The notes below the pieces were generated by a model, which saw nothing but the letters and a program-made list of their open reading frames with translations, searched no databases and was not told where the DNA came from. 64,000 bases of DNA. It comes from Prostheceraeus crozeri. Taxonomy: Eukaryota; Platyhelminthes; Polycladida; Euryleptidae. A program made the translations under genes and the position numbers. The DNA is taken from positions 62,001-126,000 of the forward strand of contig CAJQUW010011061.1 of NCBI GenBank assembly GCA_907163375.1, read 5' to 3'. Shown in pieces: positions 1-9,504 of the stretch. Within the stretch, counting starts at the first letter, position 1. Each line of letters begins with the position of its first letter.

Positions 1-830
1 TGGTCCCAGACTTGTTCAATGGGTGACAAGTCAGGTGAGCGTGCAGGCCAGTCAAGGGTTTGAACGTTCAATCTCCTAACAGTGGCAATGACAGCCGAGG
101 AGCGATGTGGTCTTGCGTTGTCGTCTTGGAAGACGAGATCCTCCACCCTGACCACTGGGGCAACAACAGGAAGCACAATTTCATTGAGATACCTCTCTCC
201 AGTCAACCTGCCTTTGATGATGACTACTGTCGTTCGTCCGCCATGCCAAATGCCACCACACAGCATAACATTTCCACCACCATATCTGTCGTATTCTTTA
301 ATACAGCATGGGGCAAAGCGTTCACCTGGAAGACGATGCACTCTGATACGACCGTCATTGAAATCCAGAGTGAGTCTTGATTCATCGGTCCACAAGACTT
401 TCTGCCAGTGATGGTCATTCCATGAGCGATGGGCATCACACCAGGCAACTCGTCTTCTGCGGTGCTCAAAACTCAGTGGAATTAGGACAGCTGGTCGTCG
501 CGATTGAATTCCAGCTTCTCGTAATCTTCGGTAAGCCGTTCGAACGCTACAGTCTATATTTCAGGCACTCTTCCAGTGTACAACTAGCTTTGGGACTGAC
601 ACAAATCTATTCCTCTTTGCAGCTAAAACTGGACGTGCGTCTGTCCTTCCTGCAGACTTTCTTGGTCGACCAGATCCCTTCTTTCTAACATCTCCTTCTG
701 CTTTCCATCGACACCACCACCTCCAAACAACGACTCTCGATAGTTGCAGCTCTTCGGCAACACTCGCACAACTTCTACCGCAACGAATCATTCCAATAGC
801 CATACCTCCAGTAAACTGATCGTGTGCCAT
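1..830 (-). pseudogene. Tc1/mariner transposase (DD34E type), partial, runs off left edge
   Basis: Read on the minus strand from an ATG at 830, the frame begins with a helix-turn-helix (GMIRCGRSCASVAEELQLSR) and a GRPRKS AT-hook-like linker. The same frame continues to position 1 with one in-frame TGA at about 561-563. Beyond the stop it shows the catalytic core: first Asp in LWTDESRL (about 395-410), second in FQDDNARPH (about 110), and the Glu in SPDLSPIEQVWD at the window edge. This is the standard order of a Tc1-like cut-and-paste transposase, which acts in the nucleus on its own terminal repeats. The C-terminus and left terminal repeat lie outside the window, and I did not find the right terminal repeat. 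The single stop suggests a recently inactivated copy. The family call is firm; whether the TGA is real or an assembly error cannot be judged here. Confidence 0.85.
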
Positions 831-1888
831 TTCATTTTACAAAAGGAGGATTTCAGTTCACGTTTATGTTCAATTTGTAAAAGCAATTGTGACAGTTGTA
901 TCGATATCAAAATTTGAAATTTGACCACCATAGATCTTTCTCCATTCTCTAATGTGTTGAATGGTAATACATAGAAAGCGAGATATTTCATCATACCTGA
1001 GAAAAAAATGAAACAAACTTCAATTCAAGCCAATGATGATAGTTTGTTTCATTAATTATGTCAATGAGTATACATAATAAAGTGACACAAAGACTTAGGA
1101 TAACATCTAATTGGCCAACAACTCGAAATATCTAATCAGATGATTGAACACGTTTCTATAAATATGGCAATTTTTACAATTTGTTGATCTATTGATAAAT
1201 TTCATTTATTCGTTCACGTCAATTGCATCATGCGTCTAGATCAGTCTAAAAAGTAAATAATCACTTGTCAGAGTAAGATATGAAAAAAATCAATGCTGCT
1301 TTTAAATGGTGAAGGTAATGATACTAAATCATCAGGTTTAATTCTCCTGAATTACTCAAGAGAATGTAAAATCTGAATGAAGGAAAGATATACCCTGGCA
1401 AAATTACGAAGTAAAACAAGTGATCATGTAAGAAAGAAATGGATTCTACTGCGCGTGAAGGCCACGAATAAGGCATACTGCGATTGAGATAGATTAAAGA
1501 TCAGACTGGCTAAATGATTAAATAAATGAATTTATTAGAATGAATATGAAAGACGAATCATCTGTGATATAAAGAGCTTGAGGTTTTATATTTTTATGCT
1601 AATTATTAGGGATTTACCCCGTCACCAGAAAAAATGAAGGCAACCGGAATGTTGCTGCTGATAATTTTTGAAAATCTCCAATATACTAAATGCCTTTTAC
1701 ATCATGTCATTTTACTGGCATTTCATATTTGACAATTAATTCTAGATAATTAATAAGCTTGATAACTTTTACAAAGAACCAATGCGGGTTTTTATCATCA
1801 AAATTAAATAATAACAATAGAAAAGCAAACAAGCGATTGATTGCCCTATAGGGGAACTTTCACCGTACTTCTAAAATGTGTTATAGCA
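831..1888. other. AT-rich intergenic sequence, no feature seen
   Basis: No open frame of interest, repeat or RNA gene is recognised. The first part (831-1000) is probably the flank or terminal part of the Tc1 remnant, but no clear inverted terminal repeat is visible. Confidence 0.4.
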
Positions 1889-2689
1889 TTATAGATCAGT
1901 CACTAATTTCGAGAAAGCAACCATTACTGTCAGTAACAGGCTAGAGTGTCCAATACAGTTGCTTCCGCCAGTGATACTGGTAGAGTTTCCACCAGAAGTG
2001 TCAGTACTGACTGTTTTGTTCTTGACGGCAACAATAGGATCACTAGGCCTATATGGCTTTCTGTCCATAGGAAGCAAGCTTGATATATTTTCTCCTTTGA
2101 ACACATCTTCTTTCTTCTTGCATTCGCCAGGCAAAGGTATAGGATAGGTGCAGTAATTTATACACCGCTCAGATTTGCATGCTTTCCTGTCAACTGCGAT
2201 GCGAGTACGGTTGATACCGCAAGTGTTTGATAGACCTCCACCATCTCTCCCCAGTCCAAACATGATGCCAGCATTTCCTACAGCATGCAAATATTCACCA
2301 CTGTTGAGGAGTATCCAAGTATTCATTTTTGTATCTTTTCGGAGAAAGTAAAGATTCGGGTACTCAAGGAGGTTTGAAAGTTTTGTCATTCTACATATTT
2401 GTGTTCCACTCACCACGTTGAAATATGATTCCTTTATGAAACCTTTAACAAAACAGACTGGAGTAATGGCAAATTCCATATTTTGTTTTGCTTCAAATTT
2501 TCTGACATCTATAGATTCGTGAAATCCAAGTACTGCAACGTCACTTTGAGAGAGGTATACTAAAGGTGCCAGCTTTGGATTCTCCAGAAGTGAGCAATTT
2601 CTTCTCCAGGCATCTGAATTCGATGCTTTCGTTGATGCAGTAGAAAGAATAGTCGATAATGTAAAAATGAAGAAGACAGTGGAAGACAT
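1889..2689 (-). CDS. Putative secreted, GPI-anchored protein of unknown function (266 aa, single exon)
   Basis: The start is the ATG at 2689. A hydrophobic N-terminus (MSSTVFFIFTLSTILSTAST) looks like a signal peptide. The mature part has about a dozen cysteines, several in a C-terminal cluster (ACKSERCINYC, then GEC), and N-glycosylation sequons at NCS, NRT, NIS, NKT and NST. A Ser/Thr/Gly-rich stretch (TDTSGGNSTSITGGSNC) is followed by a hydrophobic tail (SSLLLTVMVAFSKLVTDL), the layout of a GPI-anchor signal. The protein would sit outside the cell on the plasma membrane. I recognise no named domain. The frame is fully open and composition-biased as a secreted protein would be, so it is the best host-gene candidate in the window. 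It could also be one exon of a larger gene or a captured gene in a repeat. No clear TATA box is seen upstream (2690-2830). Confidence 0.6.
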   Translation of the reverse strand: MSSTVFFIFTLSTILSTASTKASNSDAWRRNCSLLENPKLAPLVYLSQSDVAVLGFHESIDVRKFEAKQNMEFAITPVCFVKGFIKESYFNVVSGTQICRMTKLSNLLEYPNLYFLRKDTKMNTWILLNSGEYLHAVGNAGIMFGLGRDGGGLSNTCGINRTRIAVDRKACKSERCINYCTYPIPLPGECKKKEDVFKGENISSLLPMDRKPYRPSDPIVAVKNKTVSTDTSGGNSTSITGGSNCIGHSSLLLTVMVAFSKLVTDL

Positions 2690-2990
2690 GATGCGCAGAA
2701 TTGATAAAAGGGTAATATTCGACTTCTTGACAGACGGTGTGCTTTAAAGTCGAGCGGATTTAATGTCACTGTATTTCGCGTTCACCGATTGGCCGAATAA
2801 CGGAGCAATCTGAGACGTGGTGTCAGTTCCAAGTGGGAAGGGACTTAAAAAACCAACCAAGCTGTTGTTTCTTAAATAGCAAGCAAGATGTCTGTTGACA
2901 ATTGACATAGTTGACCAGTTTGCGAGTCAGGCGATGCATTTCACAGGCAAGTAAAGAGAGTTTCTGACTCGATATAATTTATTGGTCGAA

Positions 2991-3080
2991 AGTAAAAAGT
3001 TATAAATTTATACGTCGCACAGCGTGACTCTCATATGTGATAGTCACGCTGTGCGACGTGTAAATTTATAACTTTTACTT
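2991..3080. repeat. Near-perfect hairpin, about 39-bp arms and 12-nt loop
   Basis: Arm one (2991-3029) and arm two (3042-3080) are reverse complements over nearly their full length. The cores are CGTCGCACAGCGTGACT and AGTCACGCTGTGCGACG, extended by AT-rich stems around AAGTTATAAATTTATA. The loop is CTCATATGTGAT. It could be a tiny fold-back element, a long-stem small-RNA precursor, or a cruciform-forming site. No terminal duplication was identified. Confidence 0.8.
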
Positions 3081-4593
3081 ATCTCGTATATTCGCCGATT
3101 CGGCAAGCTGTCGTGCGGTCGCCGCGCGTGCACGGCTCCTGCTAGCGGCATGCCTCTGCTTGGTTAACTTCGCCTGTACTTATATCATCATTATCTGCTT
3201 GCATAGTTTTACCTATTAGTTGATCCCCCTTGCATCACGTGAGTGCACAGAATTGAATATTTTGTTTATCTGCTTCGGTCTGCTAGAAGTGCGATTAATT
3301 CGAAATCGCCGGCACATCGAGGAACTTAATAAGTGGGCAGAAAGGAATTACTAACACCTTACAGAGATAGGAAAAAAGTCGTGCGTCGCTTGCGGATTAA
3401 TGTGAGCAAAGTGCTTCGATTGCCACAATTCCTTCAGATTCGAAGAATTTAGGTCATTGCGCACAACTTTTCACCATAATGTTGACCCTTCCGATCATTA
3501 TTAAAGAAAGTAGCAGGCGTACGAAAATTAGTTCACTTGATGTTTTCACATCCTCTTCTCAGCGTTCCTCACTGTATAGTGCATAAACTGAATCGAATGT
3601 TAACGAAGACAGTGATGTGTGTTTTGGTGTGTGCGAAGTGATATCACAGCACGCACGCATCTCTCACTGGCTCTGGTGTCATCTGCCTTTCCTACTGTGT
3701 CCACTGGCTAACCCTTCCTTTCTAGGAAGCCGAAGCGCGCGCAGATGAATCTAATTCTGTGCTTGACTGTATAAATCTCCACTTGGTCAACGGCTTTTCG
3801 GATCAATTACGGGCATATTCTCCTCACTCGACAATAAACGTATTCTGCTATTCTGCCATCGCTCGCCATTATCACCGGCTTAGTCATCGTCTCAAACCCA
3901 GCGACATTTCCCTCGTGCATTTGCACCTCGTCTGCATCTCCTGCGCGCTATCCCCTGCCCTTGCCTTCTCCAGCATCTTTCTGCAATGCTGTGTGACGTG
4001 TTTCCCTGCATCATTCAACCCTACGACTTATTGTGACCTACAGCTAGCGACGAGCTTTGATTTTCCTTTGAAAAAGCTCTTACCGATTGTTGATATATAA
4101 TACTCGTACTTCAATGAAGATATATTATTATATTATCATTTACAGAAAAATCATTAGTACACTGATAAGCTGCCGATCTAATAGTGTACTACTGGAGCCA
4201 CCATCGTTTAGACAGCGTTGTCATGTCATCGCATGCAGTGACATATTATTGTTTTCAAAACACATGTCCGCTCTGGTCCTTTATTAGTACAGAGTTTCGG
4301 ATTCCTTTGCGATCTACTAATACGTGCCCACAAAATACTCAGATAGCATGGTACCATGATTTGCCAAAACTATCAAAATAGACGTCTCGATAACTGCAGA
4401 TCACCGTAGTGTAAAATCTTCATCTCATTTTAAATCTCTCTTACATGGAATTGATTCCAAACTACGTAAAAATCCAAAATTGCATACAGAATTTAAAAAC
4501 AAGAACTCGCCTGATTTTCGAAATGGACTCACTTAATAAAAGATTGAATGGCAGACTTTGATATCCACTAGCGGTTGTTGCAGTTTTCCAATC
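3081..4593. other. Intergenic; CpG-richer patch, no supported gene
   Basis: 3090-3180 is noticeably richer in CpG than its surroundings (GCCGATTCGGC, GGTCGCCGCGCGTGC). 3759-4100 has a 113-codon open frame without recognisable domain or codon pattern, which I do not call. The CpG patch could be a promoter for a gene with coding exons outside the visible frames. Confidence 0.3.
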
Positions 4594-5606
4594 TGCACTG
4601 TAAATCGCTCAATACCAATCACATGCGAAGGATGCATAACAAAATATTTTTTGGTATGTTTCTGTATTGTCTTGGTATATTTCTGCATGCTTTCGTATGT
4701 TATTTCAAATGTGGTATGCTTTGCATACTAAAGCCATAGTAGTACAATGTTAAAAGAAAGCATAAATCATGTCCTAAGTATGTTGATTTAAGGCCTTTTG
4801 TCAATAAAGATCACACTAATATTACTACTGCTTTGAAAGTAGTGAGATAATGATATTCAAGAGTCATTTTTTCAATACTGAATTCGATTTCAATACACGC
4901 AAGTCTAAGGAATTTCATGACTAATCAATAAGTATTCAACCATCAACAATTATGCATTATGTAATTTTGGAACTAAACATTCTATCAATCCGAAATAAAA
5001 ACACATTATAATTCATGAAACCAAAAATAGTCATGTTTGAGATATATAAGTCAACATGATTTCACTAAAGATATCGTTTAAATGAAATGATGTTAATCAA
5101 CTTAGGTCATAAAGTAGAGTTAGATAAACGTCCTGTTAATGTTGCCAGACAAGTAGCATCGACGACACATTCGTGGAGCATAAAATTCACAATAAATGTA
5201 ATGTACTCAAAAATCACTCTATCAAACAAAAAAATATTCACCACTTGTATTAACGAAAACTGTTATTTGACAGTAGTATGTAATACATACATTTTTTTGC
5301 TATGTGACTTAAAGCTGCACATACAAAATGGATACCAGAGGCATACGAATAAGGATGAATTTCCATCGGGTCTCGCATATAAAACATACCAACAATTCGT
5401 ATTTCAGTGTAAAACAGCCAATCACAGATAGAATAGTTCGTATCGCTACATACCAATCACATACTAAAGTAAGTGAGATGTGGTATGAAAAACATACCAG
5501 ATCTCTGTACACATACCAGAATCTCGTATCAGATGTCAGTTTCAAATTGTATGTAATTTTGATATATGTTTGTATGTAATTTTCGTATCCAGCGATTTAC
5601 AGTGCA
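4594..5606. mobile_element. Non-autonomous DNA element with CACTG-type terminal inverted repeats
   Basis: TGCACTGTAAATCGCT at 4594-4609 is matched in inverse at 5591-5606, giving a 1013-bp unit. Just inside each end are short repeated words (GGTATGTTTC and TTGGTATA on the left, AACATACCAGA and ACATACCAG on the right), so subterminal motifs are inverted as well. CACTG-like ends plus subterminal repeats recall CACTA/EnSpm elements, but no matching 3-bp target duplication is visible. The open frames inside (5087-5580) overlap these repeats and are not credible genes. Confidence 0.5.
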
Positions 5607-6509
5607 ACTGAACGGGTACAAAAGAGAATCGAACATATTTTCAAGAGATCTTTGGATAATCGTCAAGCTAGGATTCTGTGCTATTATGTGTGACATTTAT
5701 GTACTGTGAGAGCTTGGTTTGTACTTCATGTTGAGGGTTCAACGTCTCCTGCCTCCATACCCGCACACTGCTGTTGATCTTGAGATGAAGTTAGCGAGAG
5801 GAAAAATATCATCCTGATTTTCCAAATATTCATAATGTTGATTCCTTTGTATTGAATGTCATGCATGTACGTAAAATGAAGAAATATGCACTCTATCCTC
5901 TTATATACTATTTTTACTGACACACAGTGGCGTGCGATCAATAGATGCGGTGCATGCGGCGAAATCCTCGCATAAATTCTGTAAATTAACCATTTTTATC
6001 CTTCCCAAGAATTAGGATAATTTGGGCTCTGAGCATCGCATAAAATCCAATGGAAAGCCATTAAATTTAGGAAAATTACATCTAGAGAGCTTTAACAACG
6101 GTGAGGCATCGCCGCATTCACTGGTGCTATCTATTTGCATTGACTAACTCGCAATCTGTGGTCGCTTCCTTCTCGCACAGCTCCTATACAAAAGCCTATG
6201 CAAAAGCCTGTGAAGTGAAATAGTGGCTGCATTCGGCAAAATTGTTGCATCGCTCACTTTAGGGAAAATGATATAGATAGACCAGATCTCATCAGACTGA
6301 CTTGTGTGCATGTGTATGAATTGTCTGAGCCGGCCCGATAAGTTATATATTGATCATCCATCACCTGAAAAGAACAAAGCGCTGTCTGATGTACAATGTA
6401 GAACTGTCTTGGACATTGTATGCTACTGTAAGGCTATTTAATTTCGCGGGTATTATATTTCGCGGTTAATTGGTTACAGTTCACTGAATCATTCACAGCG
6501 CCAGATCTG
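5607..6509. other. Intergenic, nothing recognised
   Basis: No credible open frame, tandem array or terminal repeat was found. The short frame at 5726-5941 on the minus strand has no recognisable motif. Confidence 0.35.
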
Positions 6510-6899
6510 CCATTTGTATCGCCCACTTTAGCATCAAGCTCTTGTGGTTGGCAGTCAATTCGATCACTTATGTTCTCTAACGACTCTCTTATCCTATCTA
6601 TTCAAAAACCTGTCTTTCTTTCCCAACCGGATCCAACTTTCCTGGAAGTGGAAAAAGAAATAGTTTTCCACCTGTGGACGGTGGTCTTTCGGACGCCTAC
6701 CGGTTACTTTCCGGCGAACTAGCCGTTCCGACTGTCCTTCTGACAAAAAAACAGAAGCTTTGACTTTCAAAAACACTTTTGCAAGCTTCGAATCCGTCAT
6801 CATCACATAAGATGAGTTCAAAACCGAATGGAAATTTTGTTTACAACTTACTGGGTCAACACTTTGATCTGGCTATTCAGACGTCTAGATACCATAGAT

Positions 6900-7157
6900 C
6901 ATAGAAATAGATTGTTCTTTATCTGAAGTTGACTAGAATGGAAATTGACTCAAGGTCGCGGCACATTCGGGGGAACTAAGTTGGGGCATGAACCACCAAT
7001 GAAAAGCTGAGAATCGCACATGTGACTGATTCTAACCCAATCATGTAGCCGTTGACAAGCGAATCTAAGTGAAAATGCGTGCGATTTATGTGCCACTATT
7101 GTGTATTGCATGAAGCTTTACTTCCATTCTAGAGGTTTATTGTTATCAATTTCTATG
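6900..7157. mobile_element. hAT-like MITE, 258 bp, with 8-bp target duplication
   Basis: The unit begins CATAGAAATAGAT and ends with the inverse (ATCAATTTCTATG). CTAGAATGGAA-like words extend the inverted repeats inward. It is flanked by CCATAGAT at 6892-6899 and 7158-7165, an 8-bp duplication typical of hAT transposition. The related sequence at 57976-57983 has a single CCAAAGAT and no insert. No coding capacity. Confidence 0.75.
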
Positions 7158-7251
7158 CCATAGATATTGAAAGCCTGAAAATGACCTTGTTATCGCCAGA
7201 AGATGTAAACAACTTGTCAACAGTCAACAGAAACAGAAAAACTGTCCCTCT

Positions 7252-7390
7252 GGCTTTGTCAAACCTGTGAACAAGTAATTGCAGGACGAAACGTCAAGGC
7301 ACTGTAACGATATTTTATTTTAACTTTTACCAATAGACGATTATAAAAAGAGGGAGTGCTTTCGCTTTATACTCGAAATTTGAAGATAAT
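7252..7390 (+). repeat. Penelope-like element, left pseudo-LTR
   Basis: It starts GGCTTTGTCAAACCTGTG and ends TTTGAAGATAAT, matching 13959-14098 with a few substitutions. It contains GCAGGACGAAACGTC, part of a hammerhead-like motif that is less well preserved than in the right copy. Confidence 0.8.
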
Positions 7391-8619
7391 TCATCACCTC
7401 CCGTGTATCGTCATCAACCATCTTAATTCCGTGCATTTGGATAGACAAGCACGTGAAAATGGAAGGAAATTGACAAACCTGGCCATGAGTATGTTCCGTA
7501 TGTCCTGTCATATACTATTCATTCAGGCCTGCTTAAATTTCAAAGTGGTTCCAAAATTTGTTGATGGAATGGTCCGAATACAAGATTCAATCACCATGAA
7601 TGCAGCTTTAACACGGAAGACTGCTTCTTTGAAGATGGAGATCTTGAGATCCAGCCTCCTTACTCTGCGAAAAAAGGAAGAGGAAACTAATATGCATTTC
7701 TCTTATGCATATTTCAACTTCATCAACCAAGTGGCGGATCCCGTAGAGGTCAAAGCATCTCTGAATTTGATTAACGAAGCTGTCTCAAAACAACAAGAAG
7801 TGATATACGAAAGACATTCGCGTAAGTGGACTGGCTTGACTAGCAAAAGCTATCCACTTTTTAAGTATGATTATAATGTGACTTGTAGACCTTGTCTACC
7901 ATTTGAGTATTATGACAGTTTCTGGTTTTGTAAAACTAATGACCGCCCGTCAGATTCTGTTGCTAGCAATGAAGATCGTATTACCAACGAGACTGATATC
8001 AGTCTGCCTAATGATGTTGCCCTGCTTTTGACCAAGGGCCCTAAGCATCGTGTCCCACAGCGATTTGATCGCAAACTCTTCAACAGTAATTTTTTAGCTA
8101 TTGATACTTTGCCGTGTTATCTAAGATGGCACTCAACATTTGCAAATACTGATAATGCAGAACGTCTACATGTACCGTATCAAAAGAATACTGTATTCTT
8201 TCCAAATAAAATGAAAGATGAAGCTGAGAACAATTTGAAATTATTTCAATTCGAAGCTAAAAAAATTCTTGAGAAGGAATACTCGTATATGAAACGTAAC
8301 ACTAAGTATAAGTATTGTGACAATGTGGTAAAAAAACGGAAGCGTTTATGAAAACAAACAATTTATTAGCAGTCTCATCTGATAAAACTAACCGTTTAGT
8401 TGTCACTGATAAGTTATCCTTTATTCAACGGGTTGAAAATGTCCTTAGTGATACTAATATTTATAAACCATTACCTAAATCTAAATGCAACGCTATCGAA
8501 AAGCAGGCCAATACTCTAGTTAGATCAACTTGCAAGAATAAACCTAACATTGATTCCAAACGTCTTATTTCGTGTGGTAGTAAACCCACCAAATTTTATT
8601 GCACGATTAAGGATCATAA
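7356..8619 (+). pseudogene. Penelope-like ORF, N-terminal part (before the LTR insertion)
   Basis: An open stretch of about 330 codons runs to 8351, then a second frame continues from 8348 to the insertion point, so one frameshift is visible. The second part (SFIQRVENVLSDTNIYKPLPKS...PTKFYCTIKDHN) resembles the region just before the RT of Penelope elements, where the phrase leading into PLRPI(V/A)SS begins. The first part is Lys-rich and of unknown fold, as usual for these N-termini. The reading breaks off in the LTR element and resumes at 12474. Confidence 0.7.
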
Positions 8620-8760
8620 TGTTGTCGTGAGATTTCTATGACCTCTGACAGTTCGCATGTGACGCACTGGTAAATTGTGTTCATCGCATTTCATGAGTCT
8701 CTCGATGCATGCTTTCATAATATGATATTCTGCTGGCACGTTTGGTCGTTTTCCATTACA
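8620..8760 (+). repeat. 5' LTR of the gypsy-like element
   Basis: 141 bp, TG...CA ends, identical by eye to 12328-12468. The first gag ATG (8773) follows only about a dozen bases later, an unusually short leader with no evident tRNA primer site beginning TGG. Confidence 0.88.
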
Positions 8761-8772
8761 AGCTATCACGGC

Positions 8773-9504
8773 ATGGAAAAGCTCAATGACTGCATCAAAC
8801 CGTTCGATGGATCATTGGATATTGTCACTTGGCTAAAGAAGGTGAAATTGATTGCCCGAATAAAGAAGATAACTGATTTGGCTGCTTTAATTCCACTCTA
8901 TTTGGAGGGACCAGCATTCGAGGTATATGATCAATTGACAGATAAAGATAAGGACGATGGTGATATTATTGAGAGAACGTTGGTACAAGCTTTCGGTCAA
9001 AACAAGTTTGCCGCTTACGATGTTCTTCGACAACGTGATTGGAAAGCCGGAGAAGCCGTAGACGTATACCTCGCTGACCTTCGTCGATTGGCAAAATTAG
9101 CAGAGGTTGACTCAGATGAACTCGTATGCTGTGCTTTCATATGCGGACATCCAATAGACGTATCTTCGCAACTGCGCGCTGGATCTCGCATTGCTGGGTC
9201 AGACTTACCTGAGATAGCTAAACAAGCACGTGTGCTAATGGATGAAAGAATTCAAGGTGCTATGGCTGCAGTTGGGAGAACTACGAAACACAGAGACCGC
9301 AGCGAAGCCATGAGGGATGTTCAAAGACGTGCGACTTGTTATGCCTGCGGAGGGAATCATCATATTCGATTTTGTAATCAAGTTCGTGACATTATTTGTT
9401 ATCATTGCCACAACCCCGGCCACATTGCGAGGAACTGTCCGTTGAACAACCAGGGAAACGCCAATGGGAAACTGCCTGCGCCAACAGTTTCCCCAAAGCT
9501 GTAG
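8773..9504 (+). CDS. gag-like protein of the LTR element
   Basis: The likely start is the ATG at 8773, just after the LTR. The frame is open further upstream through the LTR to 8677, but that would be inside the repeat. The protein has an N-terminal helical retrotransposon-gag region (GSLDIVTWLKKVKLIARIKK onward). It ends with two CCHC knuckles (CYACGGNHHIRFC and CYHCHNPGHIARNC) that bind RNA during particle assembly. It overlaps the start of pol by about 100 bp. Part of an element that looks whole. Confidence 0.82.
   Translation: MEKLNDCIKPFDGSLDIVTWLKKVKLIARIKKITDLAALIPLYLEGPAFEVYDQLTDKDKDDGDIIERTLVQAFGQNKFAAYDVLRQRDWKAGEAVDVYLADLRRLAKLAEVDSDELVCCAFICGHPIDVSSQLRAGSRIAGSDLPEIAKQARVLMDERIQGAMAAVGRTTKHRDRSEAMRDVQRRATCYACGGNHHIRFCNQVRDIICYHCHNPGHIARNCPLNNQGNANGKLPAPTVSPKL

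Noticed and set aside
3759-4100. 113-codon frame after the CpG-richer patch
   Set aside because: No motif, repeat of simple codons or splice context to support it.
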